IMG/VR virus record: IMGVR_UViG_3300010403_000356
Location: 1 to 33,196 of that record
From: a virus
DNA: 33,196 bases
Direction: 5' to 3' (one strand)
Shown here: positions 6,034-13,014 of the stretch, piece by piece
How positions within the stretch are numbered: position 1 is the first letter of the stretch
How the letters are laid out: each line of letters begins with the position of its first letter
The notes under the pieces: model-generated
Seen by the model: only the letters and a program-made list of their open reading frames with translations
What the model was told of the DNA's origin: nothing
Databases searched by the model: none
Program-made: the position numbers and the translations under genes

Positions 6034-6277
6034 CGCCGCGGCAGGCGAACTACTATTCCCATCTTTTTCTTGGCCCCTTTGTGGTGGCAAGGGGGCATCA
6101 AACCACAAGTGTTCACTACCGTACACTAAACTTTCGGTCGCATCGGGAAGAATCTGCAATGCATTGCAGCATGTTTCATTGCGGAACATTCGCAGGTAGT
6201 GCGCGGCGTTTCTTATCTTCGTTTCGATCTCGATTGACATCATTAGTAGCCAGTTTGTTGCGTAGAGGGGCGTTCCA
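6034..6277 (+). other. Non-coding leader between the Cro-like gene and the next HTH gene
   Basis: No convincing gene is seen in this 244-bp stretch. A frame beginning at 6030 (overlapping the Cro stop) stays open to 6581, but its sequence is not protein-like and it covers the following gene. The stretch holds a perfect 14-bp palindrome (6155-6168) and a 20-bp repeat AGTGT(10 nt)ACACT at 6108-6127. It may contain regulatory sites comparable to the nutR/CII region of lambdoid phages (inference). Confidence 0.45.
6155..6168. repeat. Perfect 14-bp palindrome TGCAATGCATTGCA
   Basis: A self-complementary 14-mer in the leader between the first two rightward genes. A dimeric DNA-binding protein could recognise it; the HTH protein encoded 110 bp downstream is one candidate. 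Confidence 0.6.
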
Positions 6278-6565
6278 ATGCATGGCAGTATGCATAAACG
6301 CGTGGATATCGCGCGTGAAATCATCCGGCCAAATGGTCGGGCGGTCGACCACTCGGTCGAATCCGTTCTCAAAGACATCGCCTACACGCTTTGGCCTGAA
6401 AACACTGCGCCTTCGCTCGCCGCGCTTTGTGGCTGCAGCGTTCGTGCCGCTGAGCGGTATCTCGGCGGCCAACGAGAATGGTCTGGCGATGCGATCGCCG
6501 CCATCGTTTCTGAAATCCTCCGTCGTCACAAAATGCGGAACGTCAAGGTCATTCCCAAATGGTGA
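6278..6565 (+). CDS. Small HTH-like protein in CII position, 95 aa
   Basis: The protein starts MHGSMHKRVDIAREIIRPNG, with a GAGGGG ribosome-binding site upstream; an alternative ATG lies four codons later. The central segment (LAALCGCSVRAAERYLGGQR) has the spacing of a helix-turn-helix, followed by a helical EWSGDAIAAIVSEILRRHKM. From memory, similar small proteins are common in Rhizobiales prophages. Its place after the Cro-like gene recalls CII, but sequence similarity to CII is not evident. Confidence 0.7.
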   Translation: MHGSMHKRVDIAREIIRPNGRAVDHSVESVLKDIAYTLWPENTAPSLAALCGCSVRAAERYLGGQREWSGDAIAAIVSEILRRHKMRNVKVIPKW

Positions 6566-6571
6566 TGGCCG

Positions 6572-6601
6572 CCCGTTTTAAGTAACTGCGTCCCCGTTTT
6601 A
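6572..6601. repeat. Direct repeat CCCGTTTTA, 21 bp apart
   Basis: CCCGTTTTA occurs at 6572-6580 and 6593-6601, in the gap before the gene at 6621. The two-helical-turn phasing would suit a pair of protein sites. Confidence 0.45.
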
Positions 6602-6620
6602 GGCATCCCACGAGGACATC

Positions 6621-7100
6621 ATGTCAAACCTGCCGTTATCACCGTTCGTTTCCGGCGAGCCCGTTGCCCCTTCGCCGGGTGAAGCCGCCGCGCCTCTCTG
6701 GCAAACGTCAGGCGTGGCGGCCGAAATCCCTGACGGATCGGCGTTGCTCGACTGTAGAGCAGCGTCCCAGTGCCTTAACGGCAATCTGGAACCCGATCCG
6801 TCAGAGACCGAACCCACCACCGATGGAGGAGGGCCCCAGGAATCGCCGGCGGCGGATGCAATGAACCCGCACGAGACCGTCGGCGATTTGGGCATCGACT
6901 GCATCGGCGAGATTTTCGCCGGCGCCCGCAAGTTGTTCGATCCGGATCCAGCCGCATACACGCGCGAGGACGAACTGCTCTACGACGTGCTCAGGGCGAT
7001 GGACGATCCTTACGCGGCCGACCTGATCGATATCCCCGCTGGCATGTGGGGAGAGTTCGATCCGCCGCCGTTGTTCCTGCAAGAGCAGATGCGGGCCTGA
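6621..7100 (+). CDS. Hypothetical acidic phage protein, 159 aa
   Basis: The protein begins MSNLPLSPFVSGEPVAPSPG, with a GAGGA ribosome-binding site. Residues 1-85 are low-complexity and Pro/Ser/Glu-rich, probably disordered. The C-terminal 75 residues look folded (ETVGDLGIDCIGEIFAGARK, ELLYDVLRAMDDPYAADLID). No domain recognised. It lies just ahead of the GapR gene in the replication operon. Confidence 0.65.
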   Translation: MSNLPLSPFVSGEPVAPSPGEAAAPLWQTSGVAAEIPDGSALLDCRAASQCLNGNLEPDPSETEPTTDGGGPQESPAADAMNPHETVGDLGIDCIGEIFAGARKLFDPDPAAYTREDELLYDVLRAMDDPYAADLIDIPAGMWGEFDPPPLFLQEQMRA

Positions 7101-7120
7101 TTTCACAAAGGAGAATGGGA

Positions 7121-7603
7121 ATGGCGCGAAAGAAGCGAATTGTCGAGGCTGAGCCAAAGATCGGACACAACGGTGGGCCGATGACTGAGGAGCGCAAAAA
7201 ACAGCTCAACGGCTACGTCAGCGAGATCGAACGCTGGGAACGCGAGAAGGCAGTCATCCAGGCTGACATTGGCGAAATCTACAACGCTGCGAAGGATGCC
7301 AACTTCGACGTCAAGGCCATTCGCAACGTCGTCAAGGAACGCAAGATCGAAAAGGCGAAGCGCGAGGCCTTCGAAGCTGTCTGTGACGTCTACAAGCACG
7401 CACTCGGCATGCTCTCTGATTTGCCCCTAGGCCGATCGGCGCTGTCCGCCGCGGTCGGAAAACTTGGCACTCCCACAGACCTGACCGACGAGGAAAAGGC
7501 CAAGGGATACACCCACGCCTTCATCGCCAAGGACGGCACGCGGATGGCGACCGATATCGGCAAGCAGGTCGATCTCGAGGAAGCAATCGCGAGCACTCAC
7601 TGA
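7121..7603 (+). CDS. gapR: GapR family (DUF2312) DNA-binding protein
   Basis: The start at 7121 is set by AAGGAG 7 nt upstream. The 160-aa protein reads MARKKRIVEAEPKIGHNGGP, then the GapR pattern LNGYVSEIERWEREKAVIQA, DIGEIYNAAKDANFDVKAIR and NVVKERKIEKAKR. GapR is an alphaproteobacterial nucleoid protein that binds overtwisted DNA and stimulates topoisomerases; the Caulobacter form is about 90 aa. This phage version has an extra 70 residues after the core (SALSAAVGKLGTPTDLTDEE onward). It lies within replication and recombination genes, so a role in topology during phage replication or transcription is likely but inferred. Confidence 0.85.
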   Translation: MARKKRIVEAEPKIGHNGGPMTEERKKQLNGYVSEIERWEREKAVIQADIGEIYNAAKDANFDVKAIRNVVKERKIEKAKREAFEAVCDVYKHALGMLSDLPLGRSALSAAVGKLGTPTDLTDEEKAKGYTHAFIAKDGTRMATDIGKQVDLEEAIASTH

Positions 7604-8052
7604 TGCGATGGAGCGAGCAGCAATTGGCTCACCACTTGGAGCGCACAGGCGTTCCGGGTCGACAGGTCAAGGTCGACACTAGCCATCCGCCGTTCGCTCT
7701 GCCGCCGGACATCGTGCTTGATCTGCCGCCGCCGATCTCGGTCAACCGCATCTGGCGGAAATCGAAGGCCGGTGTGATCAAGAGCATGGCGTATCTGCGA
7801 TGGATCAAGCGCGCTGACGCCATGTTGCTCGAGTTCGGTCAACTCAAGGGCGTCCGGCCAATCCCCGGAAAATTCACTGCTCTGATCCTGGTGAAGCGCT
7901 CAAACCTCGACCTCGACAATAATTCGAAATCAGTCCTCGATTTCCTGCAAAGCCGGAATTTCATCGTGAATGACAAGCTTTGCGAAGAACTGACCCTGCG
8001 CTGGGGCGACGCGCCGACCGGATGCCGCGTGACAGTGAAAGCTTTGACATAA
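7603..8052 (+). CDS. rusA: RusA-family Holliday junction resolvase
   Basis: The 149-aa protein contains the RusA signature: LPPPISVNRIWR near residue 41, then NLDLDNNSKSVLDFLQ, with acidic residues at 103, 105 and 124 and Lys109. The spacing equals that of the known RusA catalytic residues Asp70, Asp72, Lys76 and Asp91. It should resolve branched DNA made during phage replication and recombination before packaging. The ATG overlaps the gapR stop (TGATG). About 30 extra N-terminal residues precede the core compared with typical RusA (about 120 aa). Confidence 0.9.
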   Translation: MRWSEQQLAHHLERTGVPGRQVKVDTSHPPFALPPDIVLDLPPPISVNRIWRKSKAGVIKSMAYLRWIKRADAMLLEFGQLKGVRPIPGKFTALILVKRSNLDLDNNSKSVLDFLQSRNFIVNDKLCEELTLRWGDAPTGCRVTVKALT

Positions 8053-8645
8053 TGGCAGGTCTTTCATCAGGCACTGGCAACAAGCGCGCGGCCCTGAATA
8101 TTCGGCGAAACGATCTCTATGAGAGCCCGCCAGAAGCCGTCACGGCGTTGCTGCGTTCGGAAAAACTCCCGGAAGTGATCTGGGAGCCAGCATGCGGGCC
8201 GGGCTCTATCGTGCGCGTCCTGCGCGCCGCCGGGCATCAAGTTTACGCAACCGATCTGGTGAATTACTCATCTCCGGATCAGGACAATCATGGCTGGGAC
8301 TTCCTGTCGGAGCGACAGTTGCCGATTGGTGTGCAGGCGATCGTCACCAACCCGCCGTTCAAGAACGCTGGGGAGTTCGTGGCGCATGCGTTGGAGCTTT
8401 GCCCTCGCGTGGTGATGTTGCTGCGGCTTGCCTTCTTGGAGAGCCAGAAACGAACGCCCATCCTCGATAGCGGCCACCTTGCGCGCGTGCACGTATTCCG
8501 CAAGCGCCTTCCTATGATGCACCGCCACGGTTGGGACGGGCCAACCAATTCAAATTCTGGGATGGCCTTCGCTTGGTTCGTCTGGGACCGGAATCATCAA
8601 GGCCCAACCGAACTTCATCGCCTTTCGTGGGAATGCGCTGAATGA
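8052..8645 (+). CDS. Orphan SAM-dependent DNA methyltransferase (N6-adenine type)
   Basis: The start at 8052 overlaps the rusA stop (TAATG). In the 197-aa product, residues 44-52 (WEPACGPGS) form the SAM-binding motif I. Residues 99-103 (TNPPF) form the catalytic motif IV of N6-adenine methyltransferases. No target-recognition domain of usual size is present. The likely role is modifying phage DNA against host restriction, or altering regulation. A Vsr/DUF559-like nuclease gene lies 350 bp downstream, so a linked activity cannot be excluded. Confidence 0.8.
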   Translation: MAGLSSGTGNKRAALNIRRNDLYESPPEAVTALLRSEKLPEVIWEPACGPGSIVRVLRAAGHQVYATDLVNYSSPDQDNHGWDFLSERQLPIGVQAIVTNPPFKNAGEFVAHALELCPRVVMLLRLAFLESQKRTPILDSGHLARVHVFRKRLPMMHRHGWDGPTNSNSGMAFAWFVWDRNHQGPTELHRLSWECAE

Positions 8646-8812
8646 CCGACCGCGTCTTCAAATTCGCCAGATGGCCCGAGCTTGACGACTACGCCCGCAT
8701 GGGATGGCTCCCTCGCGTCGAAATCCTGGCCGGCACGCATCACGGTTTCTGGTCGTGCGCGGTGCAATGGGTTTGCGAATGCCCGGTGCCGATGCTGCGG
8801 AGGGAATCATGA
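8642..8812 (+). CDS. Hypothetical 56-aa phage protein
   Basis: The frame begins MTDRVFKFARWPELDDYARM and is coupled to the genes on both sides by ATGA overlaps. From memory, phages of Rhizobiales carry similar small proteins starting MTDRVF.FARW...AR.GW. The C-terminus holds a Trp/Cys-rich segment (FWSCAVQWVCECP). Function unknown. Confidence 0.65.
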   Translation: MTDRVFKFARWPELDDYARMGWLPRVEILAGTHHGFWSCAVQWVCECPVPMLRRES

Positions 8813-8997
8813 ACGAGCTAAAACTCGCGCGCCCCCGCGAAGTTCCAATGCTGCGAATGGCCGGCTATCGGCCGGTAATGCAGTGGTCCGACAGTTTCGT
8901 GATGATGCACCTTTCACGGGAAACCAACGACAACGTCACTGACCCGCTGGTCGACGGGGTCGCAGCACTCGCGGAAGAACTGGCGAGGTTGCCGTGA
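8809..8997 (+). CDS. Hypothetical 62-aa phage protein
   Basis: The chosen start MNELKLARPREVPMLRMAGY overlaps the upstream stop. The frame is open further 5', but that would overlap a plausible gene. The C-terminus is helical (LVDGVAALAEELARLP). No domain recognised; it is coupled to the following nuclease by GTGA. Confidence 0.6.
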   Translation: MNELKLARPREVPMLRMAGYRPVMQWSDSFVMMHLSRETNDNVTDPLVDGVAALAEELARLP

Positions 8998-9458
8998 GGA
9001 GCCCGATTTCAGTTTGGGAGCGACATATCGGGCTGACCGAAAGCCCGATCGAACTATTGTTCTTGAATGCTTTCTGCAAGCTCGCGCTTGATCACGGCTA
9101 TGGCGTCGAAAGGATGTCGACCGAGCCAGCATGGGTGATCACCGTCGAGCCGCAGCGCTGGTTTGGTCACTACCGCGTTGATTTCCTGATCTCCTACGCC
9201 TTTTTTGGCCGAACATTGCGGCTCGTCGTCGAGTGCGATGGGCATGATTTCCACGAGAGAACCAAAGCCCAGGCTATCAAGGACCGCCGACGCGACCGTG
9301 CGCTGCAGTCTCAGGGATTGAAGGTGTTCCGCTTCACAGGATCAGAAATCACCGCAGCACCGTCGCTGTGCGCGATGGAGGCGCTTGACGAGATAGAAAT
9401 ATTTCAAAGCCACTGCATCATGGACGCTTACGAAATCGCACGAAAGAAGGCAGCATGA
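8994..9458 (+). CDS. Vsr/DUF559-like PD-(D/E)XK endonuclease
   Basis: A GTG start overlaps the previous stop. The 154-aa protein contains TESPIELLFL (Glu20), YRVDFLI (Asp63) and VVECDGHDFHERTK (acidic residues 80 and 82). It then has KDRRRDRALQSQGLKVFRFT, the order and spacing of the Vsr/DUF559 branch of PD-(D/E)XK nucleases. It may nick or cut DNA during replication or host takeover, or recognise specific mismatches as Vsr does; its substrate cannot be told from sequence. Confidence 0.75.
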   Translation: MRSPISVWERHIGLTESPIELLFLNAFCKLALDHGYGVERMSTEPAWVITVEPQRWFGHYRVDFLISYAFFGRTLRLVVECDGHDFHERTKAQAIKDRRRDRALQSQGLKVFRFTGSEITAAPSLCAMEALDEIEIFQSHCIMDAYEIARKKAA

Positions 9459-10105
9459 ATCCGCCGAAAATGCCAATCCATCTCGGCGACTATCATCGCG
9501 ACACTGGCCATCTGCGCGCCGCGGAGCATGGTGCCTATTTGCTGCTAATGTTCCACTACTGGTCGACAGGAGGGCTTCCCGACAATGATGATCATCTCGC
9601 TACGATCGCCAGAATGTCACGGGGCGAGTGGAAGAAGGTCAAGCCGACCTTGCAAGCGTTCTTCAAGGATGGGTGGAAGCACGGTCGGATCGATTACGAT
9701 CTGGACAAGGCGCGCAACATTTCAGATGCGGCGAGAGAGGCAGGGAAGGCAAGCGGACGTTCTCGATCCGTTAAGAAGTCGTTGAACGTCCGTTCGAACG
9801 AATGTTCGTCTGCCGTTCAACCTACCTTAGAACCATTAAACCACTTGAAGAAAGAAGAAGATGCCGCTGGCGCGGCGCTTCCAGAGGCCGAGCTTTTCAG
9901 GCGCGGAAAGGAAATCCTCGGCAAAACCAGCGGTGGCGTTATCAAAAACCTACTGAAAGCCAAGCAAAATAGCGTTCCCCTTGCTCGTGCCGCTATCGAA
10001 CAAGCTTCCACGAAGGCAGATCCTCGCGAATACATCGGCGCCATCATTCGTGGGCGCGAAGAAAATAGTGGGATGCGCCCGGGGTTTGGGGACGATTGGG
10101 GATGA
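9455..10105 (+). CDS. DUF1376 replication protein
   Basis: The 216-aa protein begins MNPPKMPIHLGDYHRDTGHL, with the typical DUF1376 block AAEHGAYLLLMFHYWSTGGL and PDNDDHLATIARMSRGEW. The family is found in phage and prophage replication loci next to primases and helicases. Residues 95-145 are a disordered charged linker, and the C-terminal 75 residues are a separate helical domain. The ATG overlaps the nuclease stop, and the stop overlaps the primase start, placing it in the replication cluster. A replisome-organiser role is inferred from context. Confidence 0.85.
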   Translation: MNPPKMPIHLGDYHRDTGHLRAAEHGAYLLLMFHYWSTGGLPDNDDHLATIARMSRGEWKKVKPTLQAFFKDGWKHGRIDYDLDKARNISDAAREAGKASGRSRSVKKSLNVRSNECSSAVQPTLEPLNHLKKEEDAAGAALPEAELFRRGKEILGKTSGGVIKNLLKAKQNSVPLARAAIEQASTKADPREYIGAIIRGREENSGMRPGFGDDWG

Positions 10106-10392
10106 TCATCTACGGCCTCGAACGGCTCGGGATCCGAGCAAAAAACGTGGTCGGCGAACAGCGTGTGCAGTGTCCGGCGTGCAGTCCAACCAGACGAAAA
10201 AAGGGCGACAGATGCCTCTCGGTGAAGATCGATGAACATTCCGGTGTCTACAACTGCTGGCACTGTGGCTGGCACGGCGCAGTCTTTGCGGATCAGCGCA
10301 GCGGCCCTAGCGTGGTGCGAAAACCAGCGCGGGATAAGCCCAGCGACCTTGGCGCAGCTCAACGTCGCCTCCGGTACGGCGTTCTTTCCTGA
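10102..10392 (+). CDS. Zinc-binding primase domain (T7 gp4-like N-terminus), frame-separated from the helicase
   Basis: The 96-aa frame carries a zinc ribbon: CPAC at residues 24-27 and CWHCGWHG at 53-60, with a basic strand between. This is the DNA-reading zinc domain of T7 gp4-type primase-helicases. After residue about 65 the sequence becomes unlike primases (RSGPSVVRKPARDKPSDLGA) and stops at 10392. The continuing primase/helicase sequence is in the +1 frame (10232-11728). Read with one +1 shift near 10290-10312, the two parts give about 541 aa, close to T7 gp4 (566 aa). It may be a frameshift mutation, programmed frameshifting or a sequencing error, or the two parts may work as separate proteins. 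Confidence 0.75.
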   Translation: MIIYGLERLGIRAKNVVGEQRVQCPACSPTRRKKGDRCLSVKIDEHSGVYNCWHCGWHGAVFADQRSGPSVVRKPARDKPSDLGAAQRRLRYGVLS

Positions 10393-11728
10393 CGTCGGGG
10401 AGAAACTGGACGCGATCTATTTCCGCTACGATGACGGCTGGAAAGCCCGCGCATTCCCGGAAAAATCGTTCGTCGCCGGCAGCGGCTTCAAGCTCTCTTT
10501 CTGGAATATCGCTCGCGTGCTCGCCGCAGCACCCAGCACGGTTTACGTGGTCGAGGGCGAGTTTGACGCTTGCGCATTGGTCGAAGCCGGAATCCCAGCC
10601 ACCGCGGTGCTGTCGGTACCGAACGGCGCAAAAGCAAAACCAGTGGACGATCCGAAGGAATCCCGCGGCTATTCCTACGTTGAGGAAGCGCTGAAAGCCG
10701 GCCTTTCGCGCGTCAAGAAATTCATCTGGTGCGGCGATGCCGATGGTGCTGGCCACGCGCTGCGCGCCGACATGGTCAAGCTGATCGGCGCGGCACGGTT
10801 CTGGTTTGTCGACTGGCCGGAAGGCATCAAAGATGCCAACGAAATGCTGCTCAAGGACGGCGCTGCGTCATTGCGTGACCTAGTGACCGACGGAGCAATG
10901 CAGTGGCCGATCGCCGGGATTTATCGGCTCAGCGAGTTGCCGGAGCCAGCGCCGCTGACGTTGTGGCAGCCAGGGTTCGCTGAATGGGAGCACAAGGTGA
11001 TGCTGGCCCCGCGCACACTTAGCGTCGTCACGGGGCATCCAGGGCATGGCAAGACGGCATTGTGGAATCAAATCTGGTTTCAGGTGGTCAAGGCGTACGG
11101 AGTTCCGTTTTGCGGCGCATCGTTCGAGACCAGGCCAAAGCCGCACGTTCGAAGACAATTAAGGACGCTTCTAAGCGGCCGCCTCGAGCGCGATATGGAC
11201 GACGAGCAGCGCACGCGCGCCGACGCATGGATCGATGATAGATACCTGTTCCTCGTTCATCCAGAACAACGACCGACGCTCGAATGGTTTTTGGATATGG
11301 CCGAGGTGGCCGTCGTGCGTCACGGCGCCAGGATCATTCAGCTAGACCCATGGAACCGGCTGGAAGCGGCTCGGGCACCAAGCGAGAACGAGACGGAATA
11401 CATCGGCCGCTGCTTGCGCACGCTGCACGCCTTTGCGCACGATATGAACTGCCACGTCCAGATACTCGCGCATCCGGCCAAGATGGACAACCAGCGCCGC
11501 GGCCAGCCGCCCATGCTGGAAGATATCTCCGGTTCGAAGAATTGGGACAACATGGTCGACCAGGGATTCGTCGTGCACCGGCCGGAGATCTTTGAAGGCA
11601 GCACGCGCAAGACGGAAGCTTCGTTCTTTCATCGCAAGGCCCGGTTCGATGAACTCGGTCACCCCTGCAAACTAAAACTGGATTACAAACTGGAGCGAGG
11701 TCGATATGTGTCAATCGACTATGATTGA
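10232..11728 (+). CDS. Primase-helicase (Toprim plus DnaB-like domains), T7 gp4 type
   Basis: From about residue 22 (ISAAALAWCENQRGISPATL) the 498-aa frame matches T7 gp4-like proteins. The Toprim domain has VVEGEFDACAL (Glu108) and CGDADGAG (Asp169, Asp171). The helicase has Walker A GHPGHGKT (268-275), a RIIQLDPWNRL Walker B strand and a QILAHPAK motif. It would prime and unwind DNA at the phage fork. The first 21 residues (MNIPVSTTAGTVAGTAQSLR) are the zinc domain read in the wrong frame, and the ATG has only a weak ribosome-binding site. The natural N-terminus is probably the zinc frame at 10102. T7 also makes a zinc-less gp4B, but from an in-frame start. Confidence 0.88.
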   Translation: MNIPVSTTAGTVAGTAQSLRISAAALAWCENQRGISPATLAQLNVASGTAFFPDVGEKLDAIYFRYDDGWKARAFPEKSFVAGSGFKLSFWNIARVLAAAPSTVYVVEGEFDACALVEAGIPATAVLSVPNGAKAKPVDDPKESRGYSYVEEALKAGLSRVKKFIWCGDADGAGHALRADMVKLIGAARFWFVDWPEGIKDANEMLLKDGAASLRDLVTDGAMQWPIAGIYRLSELPEPAPLTLWQPGFAEWEHKVMLAPRTLSVVTGHPGHGKTALWNQIWFQVVKAYGVPFCGASFETRPKPHVRRQLRTLLSGRLERDMDDEQRTRADAWIDDRYLFLVHPEQRPTLEWFLDMAEVAVVRHGARIIQLDPWNRLEAARAPSENETEYIGRCLRTLHAFAHDMNCHVQILAHPAKMDNQRRGQPPMLEDISGSKNWDNMVDQGFVVHRPEIFEGSTRKTEASFFHRKARFDELGHPCKLKLDYKLERGRYVSIDYD

Positions 11729-11737
11729 GGCCGCAGA

Positions 11738-11941
11738 ATGAACCGCCTCACGCGCCGGGAAATCGAGGTTTGCGGCTATCTCTGCCGCGGCTGGAGCAAC
11801 GAGGAAATCAGCATCAAGCTCGGCATATCCAAGCGGACGGCTGAGGATCATCGGCACCACATCTTCAAGAAGTTTCGGGTCCGCAATGCGGTGCAGTTGG
11901 TCCGCCAGGTCTACCATCTCACCGACGAGGTGGTGATATGA
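11738..11941 (+). CDS. LuxR/GerE-type HTH-only regulator, 67 aa
   Basis: The whole protein is one LuxR-type DNA-binding domain: LTRREIEVCGYLCRGWSNEE, ISIKLGISKRTAEDHRHHIF and KKFRVRNAVQLV. It has no receiver or ligand-binding domain. A GAGG ribosome-binding site precedes the ATG. Such minimal GerE proteins occur in phages of alphaproteobacteria. Being near the end of the early operon, it could activate later genes, but its target is unknown. Confidence 0.85.
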   Translation: MNRLTRREIEVCGYLCRGWSNEEISIKLGISKRTAEDHRHHIFKKFRVRNAVQLVRQVYHLTDEVVI

Positions 11942-12093
11942 GGACCGGACAGCGAGAATCGCGATTCGAGCGCGCCCGTGACGCTGAGCACGGGGAATCG
12001 CGCGATCGAACTTCCAGTGAATGGCTACGTAAATTCCGGGATTATCGCGATTGCCTCGAGGTCACGGCCGCCAGCTCAGAGGCTGCCCGATGA
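11938..12093 (+). CDS. Hypothetical 51-aa charged protein
   Basis: An ATGA overlap couples this frame to the LuxR-type gene. It begins MRTGQRESRFERARDAEHGE, is very rich in Arg and Glu, and is probably helical. Its stop overlaps the next start by 4 nt. Function unknown. Confidence 0.5.
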   Translation: MRTGQRESRFERARDAEHGESRDRTSSEWLRKFRDYRDCLEVTAASSEAAR

Positions 12094-12281
12094 CCGAGCT
12101 CCTGTGCAGCCGTGGCCTCGCCATCCGCCTGGGTGCCATTGTGCCGGATACAATCCAGCACCATCGGTATCTGAAGCGGCGAGGTGCTCATTTGCTGGTT
12201 CGAGATATTGAGACGGACAGTCCTATGTTTTGGAAATGGGAATTGACGAAAGAGGATTTGGTTTCGGCGAGGTCAAGCTAG
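12090..12281 (+). CDS. Hypothetical 63-aa phage protein, last gene of the rightward operon
   Basis: The frame MTELLCSRGLAIRLGAIVPD is coupled to the upstream gene by ATGA and continues to DIETDSPMFWKWELTKEDLV. It ends where a leftward block arrives from the other side; its stop overlaps the stop of a possible opposing microprotein. Unknown function. Confidence 0.55.
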   Translation: MTELLCSRGLAIRLGAIVPDTIQHHRYLKRRGAHLLVRDIETDSPMFWKWELTKEDLVSARSS

Positions 12282-12361
12282 AAGTCAGGATGCTCAAGCC
12301 GCCAGAGAATAGCGAGCAGCAGCGCGGCAATAACAATCAGCATGACGGCACCAAATGACAT
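12278..12361 (-). CDS. Possible 27-aa membrane microprotein
   Basis: The frame MSFGAVMLIVIAALLLAILW plus RLEHPDF is a single hydrophobic helix downstream of the TetR gene. No clear ribosome-binding site is seen. It is supported mainly by resemblance to other phage microproteins here, so confidence is low. Confidence 0.35.
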   Translation of the reverse strand: MSFGAVMLIVIAALLLAILWRLEHPDF

Positions 12362-12380
12362 GCGGCCAAGCTATAGCGGA

Positions 12381-12926
12381 TTAGACTACCGCGCCAGCCC
12401 GCTTGTCGACCTTGACCCCCACAGCCCGTAGGACGGCCGTACATAGCGCCGGCTCGTCCCGGGGACGGATGTGGCCCGCGGCCTCGAATATCGCGCCGAA
12501 CGCCACCGCTGCTAGAAGAGGAGGGGATTCAGCAGCATCCGAGGCTCGAATCAAACGCGCCAGTTCGCGCCGGATACCCTCGCGATAGGCCGGGAAGCGG
12601 CCGATCTGCGAGATAGTGCGGTAATTGATAACCATTCTGGATGCTAGTGCAGCGACCGCACCGGGAAGGCCATCGGTATTAGATGCCGCCTTCATTGCTG
12701 TGAGATCACGCTCAAGACATTGCGCAACAACCGCCGCCAGCAATTCCGTCTTGTCCGGGAAATAGCGATAGAGCAGGCCAGCCGCGACGCCGGCGCGCTC
12801 GCACACCAGATCCGTGGTCAATCCGTCCAGCCCAACCTTCTCAATCACGTCGATCGCCGAGGCAATTAGCGAATTCCGCTTCGCCTCGAGCTGGGCCAGG
12901 ACTTTCTCGGTCTTGCGGTAGGCCAT
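12381..12926 (-). CDS. TetR-family transcriptional regulator
   Basis: With the start at 12926 (MAYRKTEKVLAQLEAKRNSL) the protein is 181 aa, the usual TetR length. The N-terminal HTH reads AIDVIEKVGLDGLTTDLVCE, RAGVAAGLLYRYFPDKTELL. The C-terminal ligand/dimer domain is helical and Ala-rich. A longer in-frame start at 12959 would run into a repeat copy and is less likely. TetR regulators are uncommon in phage early regions, so this may be cargo affecting the host or controlling neighbouring genes. Two exact 18-bp repeats upstream are candidate binding sites. Confidence 0.85.
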   Translation of the reverse strand: MAYRKTEKVLAQLEAKRNSLIASAIDVIEKVGLDGLTTDLVCERAGVAAGLLYRYFPDKTELLAAVVAQCLERDLTAMKAASNTDGLPGAVAALASRMVINYRTISQIGRFPAYREGIRRELARLIRASDAAESPPLLAAVAFGAIFEAAGHIRPRDEPALCTAVLRAVGVKVDKRAGAVV

Positions 12927-12935
12927 TTTCAATTG

Positions 12936-13014
12936 CTCACATTGCACGCGCGAGGGCACGATATTTTGAGGGATCAGTCAATGGTTGTTGCCTCGACTCA
13001 CATTGCACGCGCGA
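12936..13014. repeat. Two exact 18-bp direct repeats upstream of the TetR gene
   Basis: CTCACATTGCACGCGCGA occurs at 12936-12953 and 12997-13014, 61 bp apart. One copy is just before the TetR ATG. The other abuts the stop codon of the upstream HTH gene. A TTGACT -35-like element on the minus strand lies between them. They are likely regulator sites, possibly for the TetR protein itself. Confidence 0.6.

Noticed and set aside
6030-6581. 183-aa plus-strand frame starting on the Cro-like stop codon
   Set aside because: The sequence is not protein-like (Arg/Ser/Cys-rich, no domain) and runs through the better supported HTH gene at 6278-6565.
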